A DNA stretch of 64,000 bases from contig QLIY01000001.1 of NCBI GenBank assembly GCA_003260075.1, positions 434,001 through 498,000 on the forward strand, written 5' to 3'. The DNA comes from Phallusia mammillata. Lineage: Eukaryota; Chordata; Ascidiacea; Phlebobranchia; Ascidiidae. The position numbers and the translations under genes are program-made. Below are positions 53,113 through 64,000 of the stretch, piece by piece. How positions within the stretch are numbered: the first letter of the stretch is position 1; every line of letters starts with the position of its first letter. The notes under the pieces were generated by a model, which was given only the letters and a program-made list of their open reading frames with translations, searched no databases and was not told the origin of the DNA.

Positions 53113-54609
53113 CAATCAGAGCCACTGAAAGTTGGAATTCCTGCTGCTCTCAGGAGGAGCTTGAGGAGACTTTCCATGTCAAAAAAGAAAAAGGTAACTT
53201 TTCCAGTGTTTCTCAAACCATGAAATAATTAATTAATCTTATTAACCAAGCATGAAACAATTTTCGAGTTTATATTTAAGTACTGTTGCATTTAAAAAAA
53301 AACTATTACATGTTATTGAGCCAATAAACGATAACCTGCAGACAGTGCACACTGTTTTTTTACATGTTGCTTGTTACTTTGTTATGATGTGATAAAAATT
53401 GAGCCTACATGCACAATACTGTTTGCTTTGTAATTTCACTATTCTAATTAGCTGATTCAAGTTTTTTTACACACATCTGTTATGACGCAAAGTTTTTACC
53501 ATTCTGACGTAACAAGTAATATAGCATGCAACCTTTAAAGGGTCGCAGTTCCCTGCTATAACTGCATTTGCCATAAACCGGATTCGTTTGTGTGAACTTT
53601 ACTAAACATCCACAGACCCAGCAGAGCCCAGAACACCTTGAACTTCAGTCTTCTTCCAACTCGAACAACAACAACAATGGAAATAACAATGGTACATCTC
53701 GACTCCGCAGCGCATCGAACAACTACGGAGCTGTAGAGTCGGCATCTCAACCTCTCTCACCAACTTCTGTTGATGTTGAGTTAGAAGATACAGAGTCACC
53801 AGGAAGACAGAGAAGGAGAAGGTAAGGAGAAAGGATTGTCTAAGTCAGTGGTTCTTAACCTTTTTTCCTTGCTGCACCCCTTTCAAATCACTAACCAATT
53901 TTCGCACCCCCTTTCAAATCACTAACCAATTTTCGCTCCCCCTTCTGTAATTGCTTAAATAGAATAGACCTAACCAACCTTAATGATTCAGCATCCCCGC
54001 ACCCCCTAGGAACAGTTCTCGCACCCCTTGGGGGTGCGTGCACCCCAGGTTAAGAACCCCTGGTCTAAGTCGAGATGCAACAATGCTGAAAAAATTAATA
54101 CATCAGTGGTTCCCAGCAAGGGGGGGGGGAATTCACCTCAAGTCTTTCATGTGATTTGCAAATAGACACTTAAAGTGCTGGGAATATAACCAGTGAAGTT
54201 TATAAACAACCCAATTTGAATTGATCTTAGTACGGTTTAGCATCTATGTTAGGGATGAATGAACATGTTTTGATTTGTTAAGTGAGGAATTCGTCGAAAA
54301 GGTTGGGAACCTGCGTTAATAGTTCCGTTAAACTACGCACTCAAAGCACTTTTGCAGAAATTAGTGGTAAAACATTTAATACAATGCGCCACAGTAGCTT
54401 AATAGGTTTGATATAACACATCTTCTGATGATGGCATAAGCATTTGTCGAAATGTTTGAAGGCATGTTTCTTTTTACGCCCATTGTGTTTTCAGACGTTC
54501 AAGGTCAAAGTCACCGGGCCGCAGGTCACGTGACAAGGTCGGGCTTGTTCCTCACGCTCATCCGACTGTGGAAGGGCGGGAAAATCCAGCTTTCAGTGGC
54601 ACCAAGTGA
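53113..54609 (+). CDS. STXBP1: In-frame C-terminal extension of Munc18 after a leaky TGA
   Basis: After TGA (53110-53112) the same frame stays open for 27 codons to a good donor at 53193 (AAG/GTAACT). It continues in phase in exon 53616-53821 (phase 0 in, 2 out) and exon 54495-54609, ending TGA: about 132 residues in all. The extension has a basic, kinase-site-like segment (RRSLRRLSMSKKKK), an Asn/Ser-rich linker, an Arg/Ser stretch (RRSRSKSPGRRSRD) and the end ENPAFSGTK. The context CAA-TGA-CAA-TCA matches the known leaky-stop consensus stop-CARYYA. Alternatives: a cryptic donor in phase 0 at 53068 (CTG/gtggat) that would skip the TGA, a sequencing error or allelic nonsense change, or spliced 3' UTR that is open by chance. 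Function unknown. Confidence 0.6.
53846..54062. mobile_element. hAT-type MITE between the extension exons
   Basis: The ends are CAGTGGTTCTTAACC and GGTTAAGAACCCCTG, with a perfect 8-base target duplication gtctaagt (53838-53845 and 54063-54070). It is 217 bases and non-coding, with internal direct repetition of the 'ttcaaatcactaaccaattttcgc' type. A second, broken hAT-like end lies at about 54113. Confidence 0.75.
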
Positions 54610-57600
54610 ATGGTGACGTCATAATTGCTCCCCTTATGACGTCACCACCCTTATTATGACGCACTTCCGTATAATTTATTATTTCGTTTTTTTTCCTCGT
54701 TGTTTATTTTTCTCTTTGCGCGATTCTTTTATGCCTACAGATATATTTCTGCGTCAAACAAGCAATCAAACTTTGTGACGTGTATCTTGCGTAAGTATGA
54801 CGTCATAACCACTACGCTGCCATAACAACCGCGACTTTGAATAAGTCAAAATTATTTGTTTGTCTTAAATCGCCGATCAACTTGTAAATACGTCATCGTC
54901 CATCCTGAAAGACCTGTGTGGCGTCATACTGCGCAATTGTTTTCGCGTTTCTATGACAACTAACCCAGTATGTCGTGTTTGCTTCAAAACCAACTAATTT
55001 GTTGTAAAAAATCTAACATTAACTTCCAGTTGTTGATTAACTCTGTACAATCCATACAAGCGCGTTTACATGATGAAGCGGGTTCCCAGCGAGCTTTGTG
55101 CAGTCAAGCATGTCGTCGTTTGAAATCTTTCCTTGATAAAAACTTCACATCCTGGTAAAATGGGATTCTTATGTAACAGCTGACTGCACGAAGCTCGTTA
55201 CGAAACCCGCTTTATACGAACAAAACAACAATCAGACCTTTTCCACGTTAGTGAAACAAAACAAACTAACCAGTGTTGTGTTCCTGCTTAAAACTCGTGT
55301 TACTTCTGCACACAACAAATATCGCGTCGTGGGTTCGAATCCCACCGCAGCTTCAAGTATTATCCATGATTTTATTATTGTACAAGACATTTTAGCTTCC
55401 CGCGTAGATATAGAGAAAATTTTAATCCCACTATAGTTGATTGTATTTTACCACCTATCAGCTTGCTGCCCTCGTGCGGCTGATCTATCTTGCAACTGAT
55501 TTCTATTTATCACGTGATTTACTGACGTAGTGTGCCACGTGACGTGCATATGACGTGAACAAGAAATGACGTAATCATCAAAGTTTGTTGGGAATTTCAA
55601 AACCAGATTTTTTTGTGACGAAGTTTTCAACTGAATGAGCATTCTTTCGTCATAACCAACGGCCCTGTTACGCAACAATTAACAGTTTATGAACAATATA
55701 TTTAATTTAAACAACACCTTGATATTTTTATCAGACGATGTTTCAAAAAACAACTAAATAACGACAAGAAGGTTAAAGTGATTTTTGTCTGAGTTTCGAA
55801 CTTCCGTTTTATTGTGTGAGCCGCTAGATGGAGCTATTGCATTACTCAGCAGTGGTAAAAAGGGGGGGGGGGTTATAGTGTGAGCCGCTAGATGGAGCTA
55901 TTGCATTACTCAGCAGTGGTAAAAATGTTTTTTTTTCAGCCCGAGCATTCTACACCTAATTCTGAAACCAGACCCTGGTCGAAATCTCCCTTGTAATTTG
56001 TTTCAATTCGATAACTTACAGACGTACATGAACCACAGATTTGCAGTTACGTTATAAACTGCGGAAGCCTTTGACCTTGAGTAACCTTGAATGGCACCAC
56101 CAAGAACGATCAGAAATATTTCTACTTAATGCGGTTTAATCTACGCAGCCAGTTTTCCATAGTTGACTGAAATCGTTGGCGCCGGGTATTTTTACGACCG
56201 CTGATCGGATTTAAGTTGACGTGCCGGGATTTTCGAAAACTTTTTGTCCACAGTTGTAGTAAAATGTAGGGCTTTTTCAACTAAAAAATCAATTCAATAA
56301 GATAAGAGCAACGTATATTGCGCGTTTAGTCACGATCCACCGACTGTGCTTTCCACTTTTTGCGCCCATAGCGTTTTATCGAGAGTAGGTTTCATGGTTT
56401 AGTGATTGTTCCAGTAAGTTTGTGTCACAAAGTAAAGATTTTTTGTGTCACAAAGTGATTTCTACTTTGATTGATCACTAGGAAACAAGTTTTTGTAAAC
56501 AAGTCAATATATAAGCTGTTGCTGCCAGACATAATTTCAACTTTTTTTGCCAAATTTAATTGCCAGAAGAGCTCTATGAAGTTAAAATAAACCAGTTGCT
56601 GCTGCCAAATTGCAACCAATTCCGTTTTTCGTTGGAGGTGAGATTTTCTCAAATGTTTACCGAAAAACAAACTACCCGAAAAAAGTGTTAAAAGCTTAAA
56701 AACTTTCGGGCGATCAACTTTTCAATCGTGAGCGATGATAACGCATCAATCAAAACGACGCTGGCCTGCCAAGCGTAAAGAAAATACGAATTCACCTTTA
56801 GCGAGTTCGCTTTTACGCCGATTTAATGTACCTTAATCCCACTACAGTGCCGCATAAATGCATTGCATTACAAGTAGTAATGTTGTTAAAAAGTAAAGAG
56901 GTATAGGATGTTTAAATGCTGAAAAAAACAATCATTTTTGTGAGGTTTTGCGTTCTGTTGTTATAAAACCTGTTTAATCCCCTGTTTCTCCCAACATGCT
57001 ACAGTACGTGCTGGGGGGGGGGCGTATTGTAGTTAAAAAGTAAAGAGGTATAGGATGTTTAAAATCTGTGTAAAAAAAACAATCATTTTTGTGAGGTTTT
57101 GCGTTACAAAAACCTGTTTAATCCCCTGTTTCTCCCAACATGCTACAGTACGTGCTGTTTGATGGCCATACTAAACAATACGGCCAATATCTTGTCACCA
57201 TCTGTACTGATGAGACCTTGTGGGTTGGAACAGTACACACTGTCTGCAGCTTATCATGTATTACCTTAATGAAGACGACCTGTATAGGACGTCGAAACGT
57301 CGCTATTCAAATACAATTGCCAGAAGAGCTCGCTAAATTTGATATCGTGTATTGGCTCAATGCTTTTTCACTGTTCAATCCTAATACCCAAGAATGGAAT
57401 ACAGCATGACCGTCACCAAATCGGCGTTATTAGTTCAGGAGCTTAATTATTCCATCATGATAGATGGATGGCGGAAATATGCAAACATTTTCGCCAACTG
57501 CATTACTTGGTGACGCGAAGTCTGGTGCGGAAAAATAATGGATGGATTTCCGATGAAGCTGAAACCCAAAATATCGTGTTAATTCACTCGGAAAAAGTAA

Positions 57601-59618
57601 ACACACTTTCACTTCCCATACCATTAACAAGTGTTTCTGCGCTGCATTGTTGCCAAAATGGCGTCGAAAAAACGATTTTTTAAAGTTAGGCCCGAATCTA
57701 ATAAACGAAAAAGGCGACATGCTTTATTATTCAAACCTTTTCGGCAAATGCTCATGTCATCGTCAGTGATACATTTACTTGGACCGCTATATTTTCATCA
57801 TTAAACTACGGGGGGGGGGGAGTGTTTCTGCGCTGCATTGTTGGCAAAATGGCGTCGAAAAAACGATTTTTTAAAGTTAGGCCCGAATCAAATAAACGAA
57901 AAAAGCGACATGCTTTATTATTCAAACCTTTTCGGCAAATGCTCATGTCATTGTCAGTGATACATTTACTTGGACCGCTATATTTTCATCATTAAACTAC
58001 ACAACTGTTTCGTATCTTTGCAGCGAATCATTCAACATGATTAAAAACCGAACCCTTAAACGTCAAATGCGTTGAATGTTTCCAATATTTCAACGTCAGC
58101 TTTGTTGGCGTTATCTCAAACGCAAAGTATCCGGTTTATGCAAATTCCCGAAGCCGGACTCGATGTGCGAACAATCCACTCATGTTAGGCTAGTTGCCAC
58201 ACACAGCTTGGGACTTTTATAATTAAGGTAAAATGCAAATTAATATGCCGCCCTACGGATCGTGATTTAGAACAGAGTTGTATATTTGTGATTTAACGGA
58301 GACAGTCTTGTATTTCTGAATCCCGAGTTCGCGAACTTAAAATGTCCGTGAAATGTTTTTCGTGAGTTCGTGACTCTCTCACGATATATTTTTATTGGCT
58401 TTGCGACTGTTTGATTCGTACAAAGATATATTAAGTCCGAAAAGGTTTAGAAACTATGTCCTTGTTAATAACAATTTTAACAAGTTGTCATACGCCAAGA
58501 AATCGACAACAAAATAAGCGAGAAACTGAGAAACACGTAACTTACATATTCTAATATTACACACAAAAACTTAGATTTAATTTAAGTCTATATAGAAAAT
58601 CGTACCAGGTTTTTTATGGCGTTTTTGCTCTTCCTTTTGATCTGACTTATTGTTTATTCAAACATTTTGAAAATACGCCTAAGGGTTGAATCTTTGCACT
58701 CTTCACTTCGCTGTGGCTTTTCAGTTGATTCACCGAAATTAAGCGCTGTTTTATAAGGTTGAGGTGAAATAACGTTTCGTGTGCATCATCCTACGATAAT
58801 GTCACCATTATAAGATTTCATGGCGAATAAGTTGAAATAGCAGCCCCACAATTGTTTTCGTAAATTTGTTGCAAAGGTGTAATTTAATTTGCCATGAATA
58901 ATCCTGCCAACCAGTTGTTCAAGCCCAAAAACATACTTTATGATTTTACTTTACAATTCTTAAAAACGTAAAGTTTTTATTTTGTACTGTATATTTTGTA
59001 CTATATTTATTTTGTAAGTTGTTGTTGTGACAATGTGTAATTTTCCGGATATGGAAACCGTCAATCAACGATTTAAAGTCAAAAACTAACTTATGAGTTA
59101 TGTGTTCCTCAACTAGTTTCAGCCATGGACCACCAGCCAAATTCAAAGTATGTCGTGACCTATGCTATTCCAATTTAGAGTTTTGTCTAAAGTAAGCCTA
59201 CACAAAAAGCATTTTGACTTAAAATATATTCCTTCAAAATTTATTTTCAACAAGTGTGGAAAAATTCTTGATATTTTTAACCATCTTTTAATAACTAATA
59301 TGCAGCCATATTTAATTAATCACCAAACTTAGTGGACGTCCTGTGGAGGACCACCCAAAAAGTCATTAGTGTAATCACAACATTAAATCATAGTATACTC
59401 ATAAATTACATTGTGTATCCTCCTAAAATACTTAAACCTAGCCTTTAGAGGCTCAGCACTTGAAATTAATACGCAGTGGTAAAAACCAGTTTATCCGGTT
59501 TAGGGCGGCTCCGTTATTTTCACGGTTTGACCTAAAACTTTGCCTGCCATCAATTAAACATGAGTCAGATATTTGGCATAACACCGAATATTTATTAATC
59601 ACCATTCATTGCTCTTAT

Positions 59619-59688
<70 letters not shown>

Positions 59689-62188
59689 TTTGACCTTGAG
59701 GGCCACCAAGGTCGAATGTATATTTTAATGCGATCAACGATATTTTAACATTTTGAACTTTAGTGAAAACTTACGTATAAGTGTGCAAAGTTTGTTTCCA
59801 ATCAACAAGCATCCCGCATGGGTGGTGTTATATTTTAAAGTTTATTTCGGCTGATTTGTTATTTGGCTGGGGTAGAAAACCAATCTCAGACACTTTTGTT
59901 GCTTACTTTAACAATTAGGAAAAATAATTAAATAGTTAAATTTCTAAAACAAAATTAGGCGTAAATGTTAACACACAGCAAAAATAAATAAAAATGAAAA
60001 TATTCAATTACAATATTCAGAGTTTGAAGCAAGCATTGGTTACTTGTAAGGTCATGGGTCTTAAGCTTTACACTAATAGCGGTCCATGGTGACATTTTGG
60101 GTGGCCCACGGGACGTTTACATCTGGTACGAAAAAAGCTTATTGGGTATTTATTATTAGCTGTCAGTTGTTTGATATCACCCCTCAAAATTCTGTATTAA
60201 AGAAATATATTTCAAGCCAAAATGCTTGTTGTGGATGTTTTCTTTCTCGTATACTTAACAATGGACTGGTCAACGATATTCATTTATATGAACTAGTGGT
60301 CCATGGCCTGAAACGAGTTGAGAACCACTGTGCTTTATACCTTTATGGTTGATATCGCTCATACAGTTATTTATCAATGTTTATCGCAGACCAATCTTAC
60401 TGCTTTAATGAAGTTATAGGCCTGGAAATTATCCTTGCCGAACTACACCATGACTGTTGTTACCTCGTGATTCTATTCTCAAGGGTGAAAGGACTTCTAG
60501 GGTCGGTCAAGTTCATATGGAACCAAACGAAGATAGCGAAAATTCAACCAGTATTTTGAGAAACGAGTAACACGAGTTGATGTTGCGGTAAAGTTGTTTA
60601 CATTTGAGTTAGCAGAGACGGAAGTGAACAGCTGTTGCGTTTGTTGGAGGGTTAAAGTCGGTTTATAGCGGATATGCTGGTGTATAAGGGAGTGATAACA
60701 CTTGGACAAGGCATGCGAGGTTATGATAGCTTGATTATCAACGAGATATCGCAAGAAATTACGGGTTTGGCAGGTTTTTGTCGCGAAATTACGAAAACTT
60801 GAAAATATGTGGGTTACTTCCTTAAGTCGGCTTGGCAATGTAGTAAGTTCTGACGTTAAGCTGTTTCGCCTAAAACACTGTTTAATGCCAACAAACCGAA
60901 TCGCAACTTAGGGTTAATTTCGCAAAACAAGCCTTTTGGGAATTGGTGGAAAAATCGCCGTTTTTTTTCTTCATGCGAATTTTTTCCAAAATAAATCCGC
61001 CAACATTTTAAATTACATCGATTTGAGTTTTAAACCGGTTACCAGAACCGCAACTATGGGGAATCCCCTGTCTCGTCACAGAAGAAGTTTTTCGTGCAAT
61101 GCAAGTTTTATTTGTTCAGCAAGCATAGGCGAAGTAGTTTGCAATCTTCGCATACCGGGAATGGATTGCTCGTTTACAGGGGATTTGCTGAGTCTTGTAA
61201 CAATAATCTTTTACATCACTTGCAAAAAACGCTACAAACAATTTTGCAATTAAATAAACACTATCATCGATCAAACACATAAAACCGCTTTGTCACCCAT
61301 AAGCACATATCTCTACTAACATGTTCAGGAACTGCGGAATGACCGACAAGTCGATTAATGCATGCGGGTTTTGCTCAGGGCGTGGCTCGTCACATTTTCC
61401 CACTTTTGAGGGGGGGGGGTTGCTTTGTTATTAAAACCCATAAACGCACATATCTCTACTAACATGTTCAGGAACTGCGGCATGACCGACAAGTCGATTA
61501 ATGAATGCGGGTTTTGCTCAGGGCGTGGCTCGTCACATTTTCCCACTTTTGAAGCGGGGTTAATCAACTGATCCTAAGGCACAAAGCGGAATCGTGTAGA
61601 AATGCCAGTTAACAGTGCCAGTTAAGTTTGCCTTGTAACATTAGTAGCAACCAGCTGTTAGTGGAAATGTGGAAGTGCAGAGTAAAATCAATAAACCATA
61701 GAGCAAGGGATGGTTGCAATGCAGGGGAAAATTGAAAGTGAAAAGAAAACAGAGTATAATTGTGAACGATTCGGTTCAAGTTTGGCCGTGTGCAGGTTTG
61801 TTTCGTGCATAACATTTGTGTGCACAATGCACGGTTTTGAATATTCTGAGCTAAACGATACTATAGTCAGAAGTCAGCAAGACGATGGTAATATAAACTT
61901 TCGAAGCGTGGTGATATGGCTTGTATGTTTTTGCTAAAAATATCCAGGGTATCATATTGTTTTTAAAAAGTTATAACACAAAACAATCGCAGATAAAGCT
62001 TACATTTGAATCTACACCCTTCGTGGGATTCGAACCCTGATTGACAGATTTGATGATGTGAAGCGGGCCAGACCATTCGGACAATCTACCGCTGCTCGTG
62101 CTTTTGGGAAATTGATGCGGCTCGGGTGTGGTTGAGCGCCGATGGTGGTTTTGAGAAAGGAAGAAGTTTTAACCACAGCACTGGGTCA
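54610..62188. other. Intergenic region without a convincing gene
   Basis: It contains allelic pairs joined by G-runs (about 55815-55861 with 55876-55925; 56880-57012 with 57030-57155; 57630-57809 with 57821-58000; 61290-61409 with 61435-61555), a 68-G gap run (59620-59687), a decayed hAT right end at about 60330 and tRNA-like fragments (about 55325 and 62030). The 113-codon minus frame 60497-60838 has no recognised domain or splice context. Confidence 0.5.
57658..57804 (+). CDS. Small basic ORF conserved in two allelic copies
   Basis: A 48-codon frame (MASKKRFFKVRPESNKRKRR then a hydrophobic end) is intact here and at 57849-57995 in the second copy, with one silent and two replacement changes. 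It could be a real micropeptide or chance. No promoter, splice site or homologue was recognised. Confidence 0.2.
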   Translation: MASKKRFFKVRPESNKRKRRHALLFKPFRQMLMSSSVIHLLGPLYFHH

Positions 62189-63083
62189 TATATATACGGG
62201 GATGCGGTGATTTGAACGAAATAAGCGCAGTCAAAGAAGGTAAGGAAAGTTTGTTGTGTTGTGGATTTCGATATTTTACTCTTCGACCTAATTTTTATTA
62301 TTTATTTAGTGTTTTGTAACCTCCCCCTAATACAGCGGTTCCCAAACTGGGGTCCGCGGTCCTTTAGGGGTCCGTGAGGCAATTTTGGGGGACCGCGAAG
62401 CGGTTGAAGTAATTCTATAATCTTATTTGGCGTCAGTTTGTGCCACTAAATAAGTTTAAATTAAAGTAGAATTGAGAATCGACTGTCTCCATTGCTAAAC
62501 AATGGCCTTTATTGAATGACAACTATCAAAAATGCAATTGTTCGCGCACAATCGTAATGTTTTTGTCCTGTTTGTGATGTCACATGCTGTCTTTGGATGA
62601 TTGTTATGCGCAATTTTGCATAACTAGCTAAAATCCTGCAATCAACTTTCGTTTTTATGAAATACACATTCAGGCTTAAGGACCGCGAGCCCTCGAAATA
62701 ATGGCAAAGGGACCGTTTTGAAAAAAATATGAAAAAGTTTGGGAACCACTGCCCTAATAGATATTTTGTTTTTGACAAAAGACATTTAAATCGCCTTATT
62801 TTCTAATCGAGTAAATTTAATTGTAATTATGTTATGTTTGGCGCGAAGTGTATGTTAACTACGCAGACATAGGGTCGTAAGGTTTAAAAAAACGTGTTCT
62901 AGATTTTCAGTTAAAATTTCGAAACATTTAACGCGTTTGTGCCAATTTATGTTCAAGCAAAGAGTCTCGATTGGGAAAACATCTTTTAAACATTAAATAA
63001 CAATTTTCATGTTTTATGTATTTTATTTTCAGCATGCCCGAAGCAGGATTGCATTTTGAAAATCCAGCAGCAACCATGGAAAG
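62189..63083 (+). CDS. Possible 5' end of a gene leaving the window
   Basis: TATATATA (62189-62196) is followed by a putative non-coding first exon ending at 62239 with donor GTAAGG. The second exon, opening after TTTTCAG at 63032, has an ATG at 63034 and reads MPEAGLHFENPAATMER to a donor at 63083 (AG/GTAAGG). The short peptide is not recognisable, and no later exon is clear before the window ends. Confidence 0.35.
62333..62751. mobile_element. hAT-type MITE in the putative first intron
   Basis: The ends are CAGCGGTTCCCAAACTGG and AGTTTGGGAACCACTG, with a perfect 8-base target duplication ccctaata (62325-62332 and 62752-62759). It has subterminal inverted 'ggaccgcg' blocks and no transposase frame. 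Confidence 0.75.
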
Positions 63084-64000
63084 GTAAGGTGGCAAGTACA
63101 CAACACAGAAATTTTATATTATCCTTTTTATCTCTTTTATATAACTTGCATGTTGTCGTCTTTCCTAAAATTAAGGATTTGTTGTGCCAGTTTTATGTTT
63201 CTTAACCTTGTCAGGTCTCCGACTCTTTTTGCCCCAGCATGACCATTTGTGTACTTGATAAAAAATTTAAAAAATAGAAACAGCACAGAATTTTAAAAAA
63301 TCATATGCGTCGTGATGTGATCACGGAATCATGAAAACTTTCACGGTTTATGTGAGTCTAAGCCTTAGACTCTAAGGACTAAAACGATGTTTTGGTGTTA
63401 TACATTGCACAAAAACTAATTATAACTTTTTAGAGAATAATATAGTTCATGTGAACATGAAAAGCAGGTGCCACTCTCTACATATCTGTCGTATTTATGG
63501 TGTGTCAGTCGTAAGTCTCCATCCAAACCACAGATATCCCGTCGGTTTATCTGATAGAGATCAACAGTGGCCGGATGCCAGATATCATTACTCAAACTAT
63601 GAGCTGTTAATGACCCGAAGTTTGGGGTCAAAATGTTCAAGTATGGACGTTTTAAATGGAGATTCCGTGTGTTCCTGATGCAATCTATTAAATTACCTTA
63701 AATCTGAGGAACATCGGAAAATTGGTTGATTCACATTCCGTTAAGTCAGATAAAATACTAAAAATATAAAAATGATTTTGCGACAGTTACGCGTCTTTGT
63801 CTGCTTTGAGGGAGTTTGAAATGTTGCTTCGTAACATTTTAACCACCAGAAAAATGTAAAAACAAAGATTGCCTTGAGTTTTCCCGCGTAAAAACATGTC
63901 TGCCTTGTTTGGCTCTAGTCGTCCCGTCTTTAAATATTTCACCTGTACTGCCACCTTGTGGGGAAATTGTGGAAAACATTTTACCGCTACACGACTTATT
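63084..64000. other. Right end of window, nothing supported
   Basis: The frame 63451-63678 was considered as an exon, but the acceptor-side reading frame meets a stop immediately and no family was recognised. Confidence 0.4.

Noticed and set aside
53046-53228. Sixty-codon frame starting [13 protein letters not shown]
   Set aside because: It is an out-of-frame reading of the last canonical Munc18 exon; the true frame is fixed by the upstream exon phases and by homology.
55310-55365. tRNA T-arm (GTGGGTTCGAATCCCAC)
   Set aside because: No matching acceptor, D or anticodon arms upstream.
60497-60838. 113-codon minus-strand frame
   Set aside because: No domain, no promoter and no flanking splice sites. 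Frames of this length arise by chance elsewhere in the window. Kept only as a note.
61995-62100. tRNA gene on the minus strand
   Set aside because: It has A-box-like and B-box-like stretches, but the acceptor stem does not pair and the T-stem is imperfect, so it is more likely a decayed tRNA-derived repeat.
63416-63678. Coding exon with donor near 63510
   Set aside because: The putative acceptor side runs straight into an in-frame stop, and no protein family is recognisable.

Overview
The window is eukaryotic nuclear DNA, AT-rich and rich in introns, with GT-AG introns, TATA boxes, AATAAA signals and many short DNA transposons. The protein content (a Munc18/STXBP1 orthologue, a SURF4 orthologue, secreted chitin-binding plus SUEL-lectin proteins), the compact genes and the very high allelic divergence suggest an invertebrate chordate, probably an ascidian such as Ciona. 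That assignment is inference; no species-specific marker was identified. All supported genes are on the + strand.

Layout. 1-10.3 kb: a tandem cluster of a small cysteine-rich protein family that I do not recognise (two complete three-exon genes, one 5'-cut gene, one orphan last exon), with two stray chitin-binding exons copied in. 12.1-18.4 kb: gene A (signal peptide, two CBM14 chitin-binding domains, one SUEL/rhamnose-binding lectin domain). 20.0-21.7 kb and 27.5-29.8 kb: paralogues B and C (signal peptide, one CBM14, one SUEL), each behind a well-placed TATA box. 31.1-36.0 kb: SURF4, an ER cargo receptor, with a second, alternative set of C-terminal exons. 36.6-37.9 kb: a TA-flanked MITE and a short Penelope-like element whose direct repeats carry hammerhead-ribozyme-like cores. 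38.6-54.6 kb: Munc18/STXBP1 across more than 14 exons. Its annotated-type stop is a TGA in a classical leaky context, followed in frame by about 132 codons across three correctly phased exon segments. 54.6-62.2 kb: no convincing gene, mostly repeats. 62.2-63.1 kb: a possible first exon pair of a gene that leaves the window.

Assembly caution. More than 40 runs of about 10 G (or 10 C), plus five runs of 55-99 G, almost always sit between two near-identical overlapping copies of the same sequence. They behave as gap placeholders between divergent alleles that failed to merge, not as biology. All C-type runs lie in one block (24.8-32.4 kb), as expected if that block was reverse-complemented after the placeholders were written. 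Many exon 'duplications' here are therefore allelic copies, and one run hides part of a Munc18 exon.
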